32,717 bases of DNA from the IMG/VR virus record IMGVR_UViG_3300031775_000017, positions 1 through 32,717 of that record. One strand, given 5' to 3'. The notes under the pieces are model-generated. The model was not told the DNA's origin. It did not search any database and worked only from the letters and a program-made list of their open reading frames with translations. This document shows positions 1 through 8,960 of this stretch, piece by piece. The position numbers and the translations under genes were made by a program. The number at the start of each line of letters is the position of its first letter. The first letter of the stretch is position 1. The DNA comes from a virus.

Positions 1-185
1 ATTTTAAATTTTCTGTTTCAGATGATGGCATTAGTTATACAGAAGTAAAAAATATACCTTTTTTAGCAACACAAGATATACATAATTTAGATGGCACAGG
101 AGGTTGGCCAACTTATACTTTCACAGGGCTTGTAAGGACATTTGCAACAACAAAATATATGAAATTAGAAATATCAGAAATATAA
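1..185 (+). CDS. 3' end of an unidentified gene (probable tail/adhesin C-terminus)
   Basis: Reading codons from base 3, the frame is open from the window edge to the TAA at 183-185, giving about 60 residues. The piece begins FKFSVSDDGISYTEV and ends KYMKLEISEI. This aromatic/beta pattern recalls the end of discoidin- or carbohydrate-binding-like beta sandwiches, but too little is present to name a family. It ends 6 bases before the first complete fibre gene and reads the same way, so it is probably another member of the fibre/adhesin array. The start lies outside the window. Confidence 0.6.
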   Translation, partial: FKFSVSDDGISYTEVKNIPFLATQDIHNLDGTGGWPTYTFTGLVRTFATTKYMKLEISEI

Positions 186-191
186 AAACAC

Positions 192-1754
192 ATGGCAATA
201 ATATATAGTTATCCACTCGAAGGAACACCAACAACTTCAGATTTGTTATTAGGAACTTCAATAGGTAATGATAGTAAACCTACAAAAACATTTACCATTG
301 GTAGTTTAGCAGCTTTAGTTACAGCAGATGCAAATGATGGAACTGTAACTGAGGTTTCAACAGCAAATTCTACTTTTATAGATATGGCGGGCGGTCCTAT
401 TTTGAATTCTGGCACATTAATAGCTTCCTTATCTGCAACAGGTACTCCATCTAGTAGTACATTTTTAAGAGGAGATAATAAATGGATGCCTGCTTCTACA
501 TCTGGAGTAATTACTTTACCTGTATTAGATGAGGGTAGTGTAATAACCAATGAAGTAAGTTCATTTAATTTTACAGGTGCAGGAGTAACAGTAACCAATG
601 ATGGAAGTGATAATATAACAATTCAAATACCAGCAGCTACAGGAGGTGTATCTAGTATTTTAGCAGGAACAGGGATTGGAATTGATGCAACAACAGGTGA
701 TGTAACTGTTTCAAATACTGGCGTAAGATCTTTAGTTGCTGGAACCAATGTAACTTTAGCACCAACAACCGGCGTAGGGAATGTTACAATTAATGCCACA
801 AATAATCCTGGTACTGTACAGAGCATAATTCCAGGTGATGGTTTAGTATTAGATTCTGGAACTTTAACTACTAATCCAGTGATCGGTGTTTCATATAGTG
901 GATCTAATAATTACATTTTAAATTCATCTTCTCTTACTTTAGCTACTTCAGATGATATAATTGCATTTAATAAAATATCATCAAATGATGTAAAAACAAC
1001 TACGCTTGGTGAAATTCCTATAAGCGCGCTGCCTAAAGTACAAAAATATATAGATGATGCGGATGAGCCTGCGCTAAAAAACAATACTGATACTTATACT
1101 ACTACTGCAAAAGTTATGAATGTAGTGAGTTTACAAAATTCTGAATATCTTGCTTTACCTACTCCAGATCCTAATACATTATATATTATAGCAACTGGAC
1201 CAGTTAGTGCTAATGATGTTGTATTAACTACAATTACTAATGGCATTGTAAGTCCAGATGGAACAGGTACAGGTACAGGTTATATTTTAAGTGGAGATAC
1301 ACCAGCACCTAAAACACAAAGTGGTATTGAAGGTGAACCTTATTCATTTGAAGTAATAGCTACTCCTCAAGCGGGATATTATTTTTCTACTCCTGTAAGT
1401 GGAAATGTAACAAGTGGTACAATACCTTCTGCAGCTTCTACAAATGTTACTATGACATTAGCTGGGGAAGTTGTGGCAGTACCAACCCCGGAAATTAAAG
1501 CTACTCTTTTAGTAGTAACAGATATTCAAGGAGGACCAGCTTCAGCATATAATCTAACAGGTGACGTAACAGGTGCAACACAATCAACGCTTGTAGCATC
1601 ATCTTTAACATATAGTTTTACTACAGCAATTTCTATTGTAGATCCAACTGCTTACTCGTGGGCAGCAGGACCTACAATTGTACAAGCAGCAGGAACTATA
1701 AATGGTTCTCAAACAGTAGTAACAACAATAACAGGAACATTACAATTAATATAG
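192..1754 (+). CDS. Tail fibre-like protein with MAIIYSYP N-terminus and Ig-like C-terminus
   Basis: A 520-residue protein, very rich in Thr, Ser, Gly, Ala and Val. The N-terminus MAIIYSYPLEGTPTTSDLLL is nearly the same as that of the next gene, and the first 23 bases of the two genes differ at one position, which suggests a shared virion-attachment segment. Residues about 45-270 carry degenerate fibre repeats (VTEVST, GTLIASLSATGTP, GTGIGIDATTGDVTVSNTG). A short element, LPTPDPNTLYII, near residue 325 resembles one I recall from marine phage fibres. The last 180 residues look like one or two Ig-like beta sandwiches. There is no signal peptide. The role in host binding is inferred from composition and neighbours. 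The ATG follows an A-rich stretch without a Shine-Dalgarno site. Confidence 0.75.
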   Translation: MAIIYSYPLEGTPTTSDLLLGTSIGNDSKPTKTFTIGSLAALVTADANDGTVTEVSTANSTFIDMAGGPILNSGTLIASLSATGTPSSSTFLRGDNKWMPASTSGVITLPVLDEGSVITNEVSSFNFTGAGVTVTNDGSDNITIQIPAATGGVSSILAGTGIGIDATTGDVTVSNTGVRSLVAGTNVTLAPTTGVGNVTINATNNPGTVQSIIPGDGLVLDSGTLTTNPVIGVSYSGSNNYILNSSSLTLATSDDIIAFNKISSNDVKTTTLGEIPISALPKVQKYIDDADEPALKNNTDTYTTTAKVMNVVSLQNSEYLALPTPDPNTLYIIATGPVSANDVVLTTITNGIVSPDGTGTGTGYILSGDTPAPKTQSGIEGEPYSFEVIATPQAGYYFSTPVSGNVTSGTIPSAASTNVTMTLAGEVVAVPTPEIKATLLVVTDIQGGPASAYNLTGDVTGATQSTLVASSLTYSFTTAISIVDPTAYSWAAGPTIVQAAGTINGSQTVVTTITGTLQLI

Positions 1755-1767
1755 TAAAAAATTAACA

Positions 1768-4239
1768 ATGGCAATAATTTATAGTTATCCCAGTGAAACC
1801 AATATACAAGGTACAGATCTTTTAGTAGGAACTTCTACGGTTGAGGTTAATGGCAAAAAGAAAAATACAACTAAAAGCTATTCGATAGATAATCTTATAG
1901 CATATATTAAAAGTGTAGGTGGGATTGGAGTTACATCTATTCAATTTACAGCTCCATTAACTGGTGGCACTATAACTGGGAGCGGTACAGTGGGAATTCC
2001 ACAAGCTGGTTCTACTTCTGATGGTTATTTATCCTCTACTGATTGGACTATTTTTAATAGTAAATTAGGAGGGCTTGCAGGGAGTACTGATAAAATACCT
2101 ATATGGACTAGTACTTCAACTCTTGGTAATTCATCTTTTGAAGAAACTTCAGGAGGTACTACCATAACTTCTGCTAAAACTTTTGCACCATTTGCAGATG
2201 CAACTTATGATTTAGGCGTTACAGGAACAGGTAGATGGAAAGATTTATTTTTATCAGGTACAGCAACTTCTACTAATCTTGTTATAACAGGAACTCTTAG
2301 CGCTAATGGAGGTCCGGGTACAGCTGGTCAAATATTACAATCACAAGGTGCAGCAGCGGTACAATGGGTAAATTCTACTTCAGTTGGAGATACATATGAT
2401 ATTAATGCAAGTGATGCAGGTGGTGGTAATGTAGCGCTTAATTTAACAGCTACTACTGGATCTTCATCATTAGTACAATTAACTGCCGGTACAAATATTG
2501 GTTTAACTAGATTAGGTTCAGGAGAAATAGAAATAGTAGCAAGTTCTCCTACATCAGGAACAGTTACCGATGTAAGTAGTGGTGACGTAAATACTATTAC
2601 TATTACAGGTACTCCAAGCGTAAGTCCAGTAGTTAATGCAATTACTGGTGACCCAACTGCTAATAGTGGAAATAATTTAGCTAAAGGTAGTGATATAACA
2701 GCATACGTTACTGGTCTTGGAATTAATGCTTTATCAGCAGCAAGTGGTTCATATAGTATGGGTAGTAATATAATTGAAAATGTTACTGATCCTACTAACC
2801 CACAAGAAGCTGCAACTAAAAATTATGTAGATACATCTATAACAGGTTCAGGTACTTTAATTTATCAAGGTGGTTATAATGCAAATACTAATGTACCAGA
2901 TTTAACAACTAGTCCTAATAGTATAAAACAAGGATTTACTTATGCTGTTACACACGCGGGTACTGCAACTGGATTTTGGACAATTACTTTAGAACCAGGA
3001 GATTTATTAATTGCTAATACAGATAATCCTACAACAGAGGCAGATTGGACAGAAATTCAAAGAAATGTAGATCTTGCAACAGCTAATACTTCAGCGCTAG
3101 CGGTTATTGGTATTGCAGGATTTGATAATACTTATTTTACAGATAATGGATCTGGTTGGATATCTCTTCCAGCTGGTGGTGTTGCGGGTCAATATTTAGA
3201 TGGAACAGGTTCATGGATTGCAGTTCCAAGTGGTGTTGCACAATATTGGGTATTAGAAGGTGATAATGCAACAACAGTTAATGTAACAAATACATTAAGA
3301 GTAGAATATGAAGGAGGAACTGGTATAGGTACTACTGTAACAGCTGGAACACCAAATAAACTAACAATTGAAAATACAGGGGTAACTCAAGTTGCTGTGG
3401 GTACAGGACTTACAACATCTGCTGGAACAGGTAATATAACAATTAGTCCTGATTTTGCGGGAACTGATAATATTGTTTTAGCACCTGCTACTACTATAAC
3501 TGCAGCAGCCGATGGAGATAGCATGCTTATTAGTGATGCTGATGATAACAATGTTAAAGATATTGCATTATCTGATCTTAAAACTTATTTTCAAACCGGA
3601 GCTGCTGGTACTGTAACATCTGTAGGTATGGATGTAAGTGCTTTTGGAGCATTTTCTATTACAGGTAGTCCAATTACTAGTTCTGGTACTTTAACTTTAG
3701 GTATATCTGGTGGAGTTGCTGGACAATTTTTAAAACAAGATGGAACTTGGGCTAATGTACCAGCTGCTTATGATTGGACATTACAAGCAGATTCTGGCGC
3801 TAATTTAACTGTAGATACAGCAGCTACAGTAGATATTGCCGGTGGTACAGGAATAACAACAACTTTAACAGGTACAACAGCAGCACCAAATGTAGAAGTA
3901 AAATTAGACGATACAGTAGTAACTCCCGGAAGTTATACTACTGCAGATATAACAGTAGATCAACAAGGTAGAATAACAGCTGCTAGTAGTGGAACTGCTG
4001 GTGGAGGTGTGACAAGAGGAGTTGAAGTTAAAACAGGAGATGGTCTAAATAATATTTTTACAGGTGTAACAGGTGCTTTAACTGTAGGTAGTAAAGATAA
4101 TATTGATATTTATATATCCGGTGTATATCAACAAAAATCAACTTACTCTTATACTGCAGCCGCAAGTGGTACCGTAACATTCACAGCAATTCCACCTGTA
4201 ACAGCTGCTAATGGAATAGAATTTGTAACAACAGTATAA
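1768..4239 (+). CDS. Long tail fibre protein with MAIIYSYP N-terminus
   Basis: An 823-residue fibre-like protein built almost wholly of short beta-rich repeats. After the shared N-terminus (MAIIYSYPSETNIQGTDLLV) come units such as APLTGGTITGSGTVGIPQAG, SGTVTDVSSGDVNTITITG, GGVAGQYLDGTGSWIAVP and GGVAGQFLKQDGTWANVP; the last two are clearly copies of one module. The element DLGVTGTGRWKDLFLSGT is typical of phage fibre shafts. The C-terminal 60 residues (DNIDIYISGVYQQKSTYSY) resemble a terminal beta module seen in other fibre proteins. It starts 13 bases after the previous stop and probably forms a trimeric shaft, possibly on the same baseplate site as its neighbour. Function is inferred from composition and layout. 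Confidence 0.78.
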   Translation: MAIIYSYPSETNIQGTDLLVGTSTVEVNGKKKNTTKSYSIDNLIAYIKSVGGIGVTSIQFTAPLTGGTITGSGTVGIPQAGSTSDGYLSSTDWTIFNSKLGGLAGSTDKIPIWTSTSTLGNSSFEETSGGTTITSAKTFAPFADATYDLGVTGTGRWKDLFLSGTATSTNLVITGTLSANGGPGTAGQILQSQGAAAVQWVNSTSVGDTYDINASDAGGGNVALNLTATTGSSSLVQLTAGTNIGLTRLGSGEIEIVASSPTSGTVTDVSSGDVNTITITGTPSVSPVVNAITGDPTANSGNNLAKGSDITAYVTGLGINALSAASGSYSMGSNIIENVTDPTNPQEAATKNYVDTSITGSGTLIYQGGYNANTNVPDLTTSPNSIKQGFTYAVTHAGTATGFWTITLEPGDLLIANTDNPTTEADWTEIQRNVDLATANTSALAVIGIAGFDNTYFTDNGSGWISLPAGGVAGQYLDGTGSWIAVPSGVAQYWVLEGDNATTVNVTNTLRVEYEGGTGIGTTVTAGTPNKLTIENTGVTQVAVGTGLTTSAGTGNITISPDFAGTDNIVLAPATTITAAADGDSMLISDADDNNVKDIALSDLKTYFQTGAAGTVTSVGMDVSAFGAFSITGSPITSSGTLTLGISGGVAGQFLKQDGTWANVPAAYDWTLQADSGANLTVDTAATVDIAGGTGITTTLTGTTAAPNVEVKLDDTVVTPGSYTTADITVDQQGRITAASSGTAGGGVTRGVEVKTGDGLNNIFTGVTGALTVGSKDNIDIYISGVYQQKSTYSYTAAASGTVTFTAIPPVTAANGIEFVTTV

Positions 4240-4245
4240 TATAAA

Positions 4246-6390
4246 ATGGCTTTAACCAAAATATCAACCGATACTATAGATCTTAGCGCGGATACAAATG
4301 CGTTAAAGATGCCTAAAGGTACTACAGCTGAAAGACAAATAGAATATTTAGTTGTTGCTGGTGGTGGCGGAGGTGCTGGTAATTCTTCTGGTGGCGGAGG
4401 TGGTGGTGCCGGTGGTTTACTAAGTGGAACTACAGATATGATTGCCACTACAAATTTAACTATAACTGTAGGAACTGGAGGGGCAGGTACAATTGGTGAA
4501 GGAAGTACCGATGTTGGAGGTAATGGGACTGATTCTGTTTTTGACAATATAACAGCTACAGGAGGTGGGGGTGCTGGAAATACAGGTGCTGGAAATAGTG
4601 CTAATGGTGGATCTGGCGGTGGTGCTTCAGGAGGAACTGCTGTTACCCCTGGAAATGGTATTCCCCCACAAGGAAATAATGGAGGTACAGGTTCTGATCC
4701 AAGTGATATTGGTGGTGGTGGCGGAGGCGCCGGAGGAGTTGGTCAACCAGGTGGTAGTTTAGGATCTATTCCATCAAGTGGAACATTTACTGGAACTGAT
4801 GGTCAAGGTGGCGCTGCTTTATCTAATAGTATAACTGGAACCGCAGTATTATATGCTGGTGGAGGTGGTGGTGGTGTTTGTGATTTTGTTTATAATGTTG
4901 GTACTCCTGCTACTACTGGTCTTGGAGGTGCTGGAGTTGCTGGAACTGGAGGAAATGGTGGTCAAAGTGATGGGTCTACTACAGCTGCTGTTAATGGGGG
5001 TAATGGAACTGCTAACACTGGAGGTGGTGGTGGTGGTGGTTCAAGAAGTGCTAGTGGATCATGTAATGGAGGTGATGGAGGTTCTGGTATAGTTATTTTA
5101 AGATATGCATCTAAGTATACTTTAGTTGCCAGTGCAGGATTAACAACTGGAGTTTTAAATGGAACTGTTGGAGATGATAAATATACAACTTTTACTGCAG
5201 GAACGGGAACAATTAGTGGCCTTAATTTGGATATTGCTATAGGTACTATGAGAGAAAATACTACAACCGGTAACATGGAAATATATACTGGCGCTAAAGG
5301 TTGGAGAGCTTTACAACAAACTGGGCAAGATGCAGGTGTGGTAGCATCAAATGGTTTTGGTACAGCATTATATACTGGAAATGGAGGAGCAGATAATATA
5401 AATTTAAATTTTCAACCCGATTTAATTTGGATAAAAGGTAGAGATACAAACGGAAAATTTAATGCTGTATATGATTCTGTAAGAGGTGCTACAAATATGA
5501 TTTCAACTAACTCAACAGATTATGGTAGTTGGAATCCTTATGGAAGTGTAACGCCTACTGCTAGCGGTTTTGAAATAGGTTCAGCTTCTGCTGGTGATGT
5601 AAATGCTAGTGGAGAAGAATATGTTTCGTGGTCATGGAAAGCTGGTGGAAATTCTAATACTTTTAATATAGATGGTGTAGGTTATGCAACAGCTGCTGCA
5701 GCAGGAATGAATGCAGGTAGTATTTCACCTAATGCATGTTCAGTTAGCACAGAGTATGGGTTTTCTATTACTAAGTATGACTCTGGAATTTGTGGTACAT
5801 CAAATCCTCCCTGTTTTAATTGGTCTCATGGTTTAAATCAAGAACCTGATTTTGTAACAAATAAAATGCTTAATTATAGTTATGGATGGGATAGTATATT
5901 TAAACCAGCAGGTTATAGTGGAGGTTCAAATACCGGTGGTTGGCAATATCTTCAATTAAATACCACCGCAGCAATGGCTTCTAGTCCTCATTACTCCGCA
6001 GATAGTACATTAATATATGAAACTATGAGTTCTGGTGCTAGTTATCCTTTAGTTACATATGCTTGGCATTCAGTTCCAGGTTATTCACTAATAGGAAGTT
6101 ATACTGGAACAGGTAGTGCTACTGACTCACCGAAAATTTATACAGGCTTTGAACCGGCATGGTTAATGACAAAACCGGTTTCTACAACTGGATGGTGGTA
6201 TATATTTGATAATAAAAGAAGTACGAACAATCCAAGAGATATAATATTAGGTGCTAATTCATCTGATTCAGAATATACTAGTTCTAATTATGATGTTAAT
6301 TTTTATAACGATGGTTTTCAATATAGAAATAGTACTATATGTTGTAATGATGCTGGGGTTGAATATTTATTCATGTGTTTTGCATCTTAA
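4246..6390 (+). CDS. Glycine-rich adhesin/fibre protein with a C-terminal marine-phage module
   Basis: A 714-residue protein in three parts. Residues 1-30 (MALTKISTDTIDL...) form an N-terminal segment shared in pattern with the next two genes. Residues about 31-290 are glycine-rich, with many GGGGG and GGAGG blocks. They open with an IEYLVVAGGGG strand and close with IVILRYAS, the usual borders of the phage glycine-rich domain, which may fold as a polyglycine-II helix bundle. A short linker at 333-355 (GTMRENTTTGNMEIYTG) has relatives in the two following proteins. Residues about 364-714 have W-rich motifs (PDLIWIKGR, VPGYSLIGSYTGTG, GFEPAWLMTKP, WYIFDNKRS) that I recognise from a domain common on marine phage spikes, of unknown fold to me. 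A receptor-binding role is inferred. Confidence 0.75.
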   Translation: MALTKISTDTIDLSADTNALKMPKGTTAERQIEYLVVAGGGGGAGNSSGGGGGGAGGLLSGTTDMIATTNLTITVGTGGAGTIGEGSTDVGGNGTDSVFDNITATGGGGAGNTGAGNSANGGSGGGASGGTAVTPGNGIPPQGNNGGTGSDPSDIGGGGGGAGGVGQPGGSLGSIPSSGTFTGTDGQGGAALSNSITGTAVLYAGGGGGGVCDFVYNVGTPATTGLGGAGVAGTGGNGGQSDGSTTAAVNGGNGTANTGGGGGGGSRSASGSCNGGDGGSGIVILRYASKYTLVASAGLTTGVLNGTVGDDKYTTFTAGTGTISGLNLDIAIGTMRENTTTGNMEIYTGAKGWRALQQTGQDAGVVASNGFGTALYTGNGGADNINLNFQPDLIWIKGRDTNGKFNAVYDSVRGATNMISTNSTDYGSWNPYGSVTPTASGFEIGSASAGDVNASGEEYVSWSWKAGGNSNTFNIDGVGYATAAAAGMNAGSISPNACSVSTEYGFSITKYDSGICGTSNPPCFNWSHGLNQEPDFVTNKMLNYSYGWDSIFKPAGYSGGSNTGGWQYLQLNTTAAMASSPHYSADSTLIYETMSSGASYPLVTYAWHSVPGYSLIGSYTGTGSATDSPKIYTGFEPAWLMTKPVSTTGWWYIFDNKRSTNNPRDIILGANSSDSEYTSSNYDVNFYNDGFQYRNSTICCNDAGVEYLFMCFAS

Positions 6391-6400
6391 ATAATAAAAT

Positions 6401-8950
6401 ATGGCGATAACAAAAGTAATTAACGATCTTGCCGATTTAAATCAATTAGGTTCTACCAACGCTTTAAAAGGATGTGCTGGTACAACTGCTCAGCAACCAG
6501 TAGTTTCTTCATCTATTGAATATGTAATCGTTGGAGGAGGCGGTGGAGGTGGTACTAATGGTTCAGCTACCGGTGATGGTCTTGGTGGTGGTGGTGCTGG
6601 GGGTTATGTTACGGGTACAACTACAGTTTATCATGGAACACCTACTGTTCTTACCGTAGGAGATGGTGGTAACGGTGGTACAACAACTAATGGTTATGAT
6701 GGAATAAACGGTGATGATTCCGGGTTTAATGGTATTAGAGCTATCGGTGGCGGTGGCGGTGGTGCTGGAACAGGGTTTGGTATAGATGGAGGTTCTGGTG
6801 GTGGAGGTGGAAGAAATGGCGGTGCTGCAGGAAGTTCTTTAAATAGTCAAGGAAATGCTGGTGGAACTGGCGGAACTGGAAGTACATATTATAATTCTAC
6901 TGGTGCTGGTGGTGGTGGTAGTGGTGAACCATTCTTAGACACTAATGGAACGGGTGGTAACGGAGCAAATAGTCCCTCAGGTAATGGTGGATCTGGAGGT
7001 TCTGGTACAAATATAAATGGATTTATAGATTATACTAATGCAACCACAGCAGGTATAGGGGATATATCGGGAACTGATGTATATATTTCTGGTGGTGGCG
7101 GTGGTGGTGCTTATAGTGGTACTAAAGGAACTGGAGGAGATGGCGGTGGCGGTGCTGGTGGTCAATCAGGAACTACTGCTACAAGTGGAAGTGATAATAC
7201 TGGTGGTGGCGGTGGTGGAGATGGTAATGCTGAATCGCTTGGTGGAGGTGGAGGATCTGGTGTTGTAATTTTACAATATGATAATAACGAAGTAACTGGA
7301 TATACAATTACAGGGTCATTAGTTGGAGGTGTAAATACCGCGGATAATTCTGCTGTCGTAGATTTTCCCGCAGGAGCAGGATGCCAAGCTTTATATCAAT
7401 TTGAGAATAATACAAATGATTCAAGTAGTAATAGCTATAATCCAACTTCTGAGGCTAATACAAGTTTTCCAACATCATCTCCTGCTCCAAAATTTGGTAC
7501 TTATTCTTTATCTCTTAATGGTTCAACTACTTATGTTAATGGCATTCCCTCAGGATTAACGACTAAAATAAGGACAGCTGGACAATTTAGTATTTCTGTC
7601 TGGATAAATCCAAAAACTAGACCATCGGGAAGTGGATATTCTGGAGGAGATAACTTTATTAAGCTTCTAGATGATATTTATCTATCAATTTTTCTTGATA
7701 AAGAGTTAACATTAAATTATTCGGTAATTCCTAGTCCAGGCGTATATATTGAATCTCCACAAACTACGTCTGTAAGAAGAATTAATTTAAATGAATGGTC
7801 TCATATATGTCTTACAGGAAGTGCTACTAATGGTATAAAGTTTTATATAAACGGACAACAAGAAACATATAATCCTTCTTGGCCTGGAACATTTATTACT
7901 TATACTGATAGTAACTATAAAACTAACGGTCTTACGGCTAATTATCCTAGTTTGCCAGGAAATCCTACTAAAGTATTAGATGGTAATTTAGATAATCTTA
8001 GAGTTTATGATAATGAACTAACAGCTTCACAAGTGTTAGAACTTACTAACACTAATTTAACAACTAAATTTGTAGACAGTCCAACTGTTGGTACTGATAC
8101 ATTAGTATTTAAAGGAGGAACAGGAAATATATCCTTTGAAAATAGTGGACCTCCAGGAGGAGAAATAGGTATGTTAAGGTACAATAGTACTTTAGGTCAA
8201 ATGGAACATTTTAATTCCGGTGGTTGGAAAGATTTTACTGATTGCACAACTTCTGTATGTAATTATCCTACTACAGCTCGATGTTTATACACATTTGACG
8301 GAAATATTATAGATTCGTGTGGAAATACAACACCTGATCTTATTCAAAATATTTATTATAATTCCACAGGAAAATTTGATCAACGAGGATGGACTGCACT
8401 TGGAACATCCAGTTCTTTAGGTTATAGTAAACTTGGTTGGTCTTCCGGATTAGGAGTTAATTATAATACTTCAGATTTTAGTATTTCTTTATGGTTAAAA
8501 CAAGATTCTTATGCAAGTTATAGTGCGTGTAGTAGTAATCCTTTATGTTATGGATATATATGGTCAGGATGGTCAAATTCATATTGGACATTAGCTACAG
8601 ATCACCAACTCGCAGGTAATACAATAGCATGGAAAAGTTGGGGACCTGGAGCAGGACAAATTCAAACAGCTGAAAGTGGAATAGTAGATTTAAATACGTG
8701 GTATCATATTGTAGCTACAAGAAGTACAACAGATGGTATCCAATTATGGTTAAATAATCAACTAGTTGCTAGTGTAAGTGGATCATTTACCGCAGGAACA
8801 GCGTCGGTTTATGATATGATGGGAGGGTATGGAGATACAGGTTATACTAGACAAGGATTGAATGGGTCGATTAGTCAATTTAGACTTTTTGAATCTGTAT
8901 TAACTTCAACTCAGATATCACAATTATATAATGAAATTTCATGTCCTTAA
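6401..8950 (+). CDS. Glycine-rich protein with two LamG/concanavalin-like domains
   Basis: An 849-residue modular protein. Residues 1-30 (MAITKVINDLADL...) match the N-terminal pattern of its neighbours. Residues about 39-292 are a glycine-rich domain bordered by IEYVIVGGGG and GVVILQYD, as in the previous gene. Residues about 328-548 and 628-846 look like LamG-type jelly rolls: each starts with a (C/L)YxFxxN strand, has a central FSISxWx strand and a WYHI/WSHI strand, and ends near TxxQ(V/I)xxL. Between them at about 603-627 sits the linker EIGMLRYNSTLGQMEHFNSG, followed by a CNYPT element. LamG folds commonly bind glycans, so adhesion to the host surface is likely. It starts 10 bases after the previous stop. 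Confidence 0.77.
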   Translation: MAITKVINDLADLNQLGSTNALKGCAGTTAQQPVVSSSIEYVIVGGGGGGGTNGSATGDGLGGGGAGGYVTGTTTVYHGTPTVLTVGDGGNGGTTTNGYDGINGDDSGFNGIRAIGGGGGGAGTGFGIDGGSGGGGGRNGGAAGSSLNSQGNAGGTGGTGSTYYNSTGAGGGGSGEPFLDTNGTGGNGANSPSGNGGSGGSGTNINGFIDYTNATTAGIGDISGTDVYISGGGGGGAYSGTKGTGGDGGGGAGGQSGTTATSGSDNTGGGGGGDGNAESLGGGGGSGVVILQYDNNEVTGYTITGSLVGGVNTADNSAVVDFPAGAGCQALYQFENNTNDSSSNSYNPTSEANTSFPTSSPAPKFGTYSLSLNGSTTYVNGIPSGLTTKIRTAGQFSISVWINPKTRPSGSGYSGGDNFIKLLDDIYLSIFLDKELTLNYSVIPSPGVYIESPQTTSVRRINLNEWSHICLTGSATNGIKFYINGQQETYNPSWPGTFITYTDSNYKTNGLTANYPSLPGNPTKVLDGNLDNLRVYDNELTASQVLELTNTNLTTKFVDSPTVGTDTLVFKGGTGNISFENSGPPGGEIGMLRYNSTLGQMEHFNSGGWKDFTDCTTSVCNYPTTARCLYTFDGNIIDSCGNTTPDLIQNIYYNSTGKFDQRGWTALGTSSSLGYSKLGWSSGLGVNYNTSDFSISLWLKQDSYASYSACSSNPLCYGYIWSGWSNSYWTLATDHQLAGNTIAWKSWGPGAGQIQTAESGIVDLNTWYHIVATRSTTDGIQLWLNNQLVASVSGSFTAGTASVYDMMGGYGDTGYTRQGLNGSISQFRLFESVLTSTQISQLYNEISCP

Positions 8951-8960
8951 TTAATATAAT

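Noticed and set aside
4565-5276. Valine/leucine- or proline-rich frames in and opposite the glycine-rich gene
   Set aside because: These arise automatically from GGT/GGA repeats read in other frames and have no independent support.
4340-7270. Repetitive GGTGGTGG-type DNA considered as a tandem repeat or CRISPR-like array
   Set aside because: Repeats are irregular in spacing and explained by glycine codons in one open frame; there are no unique spacers.
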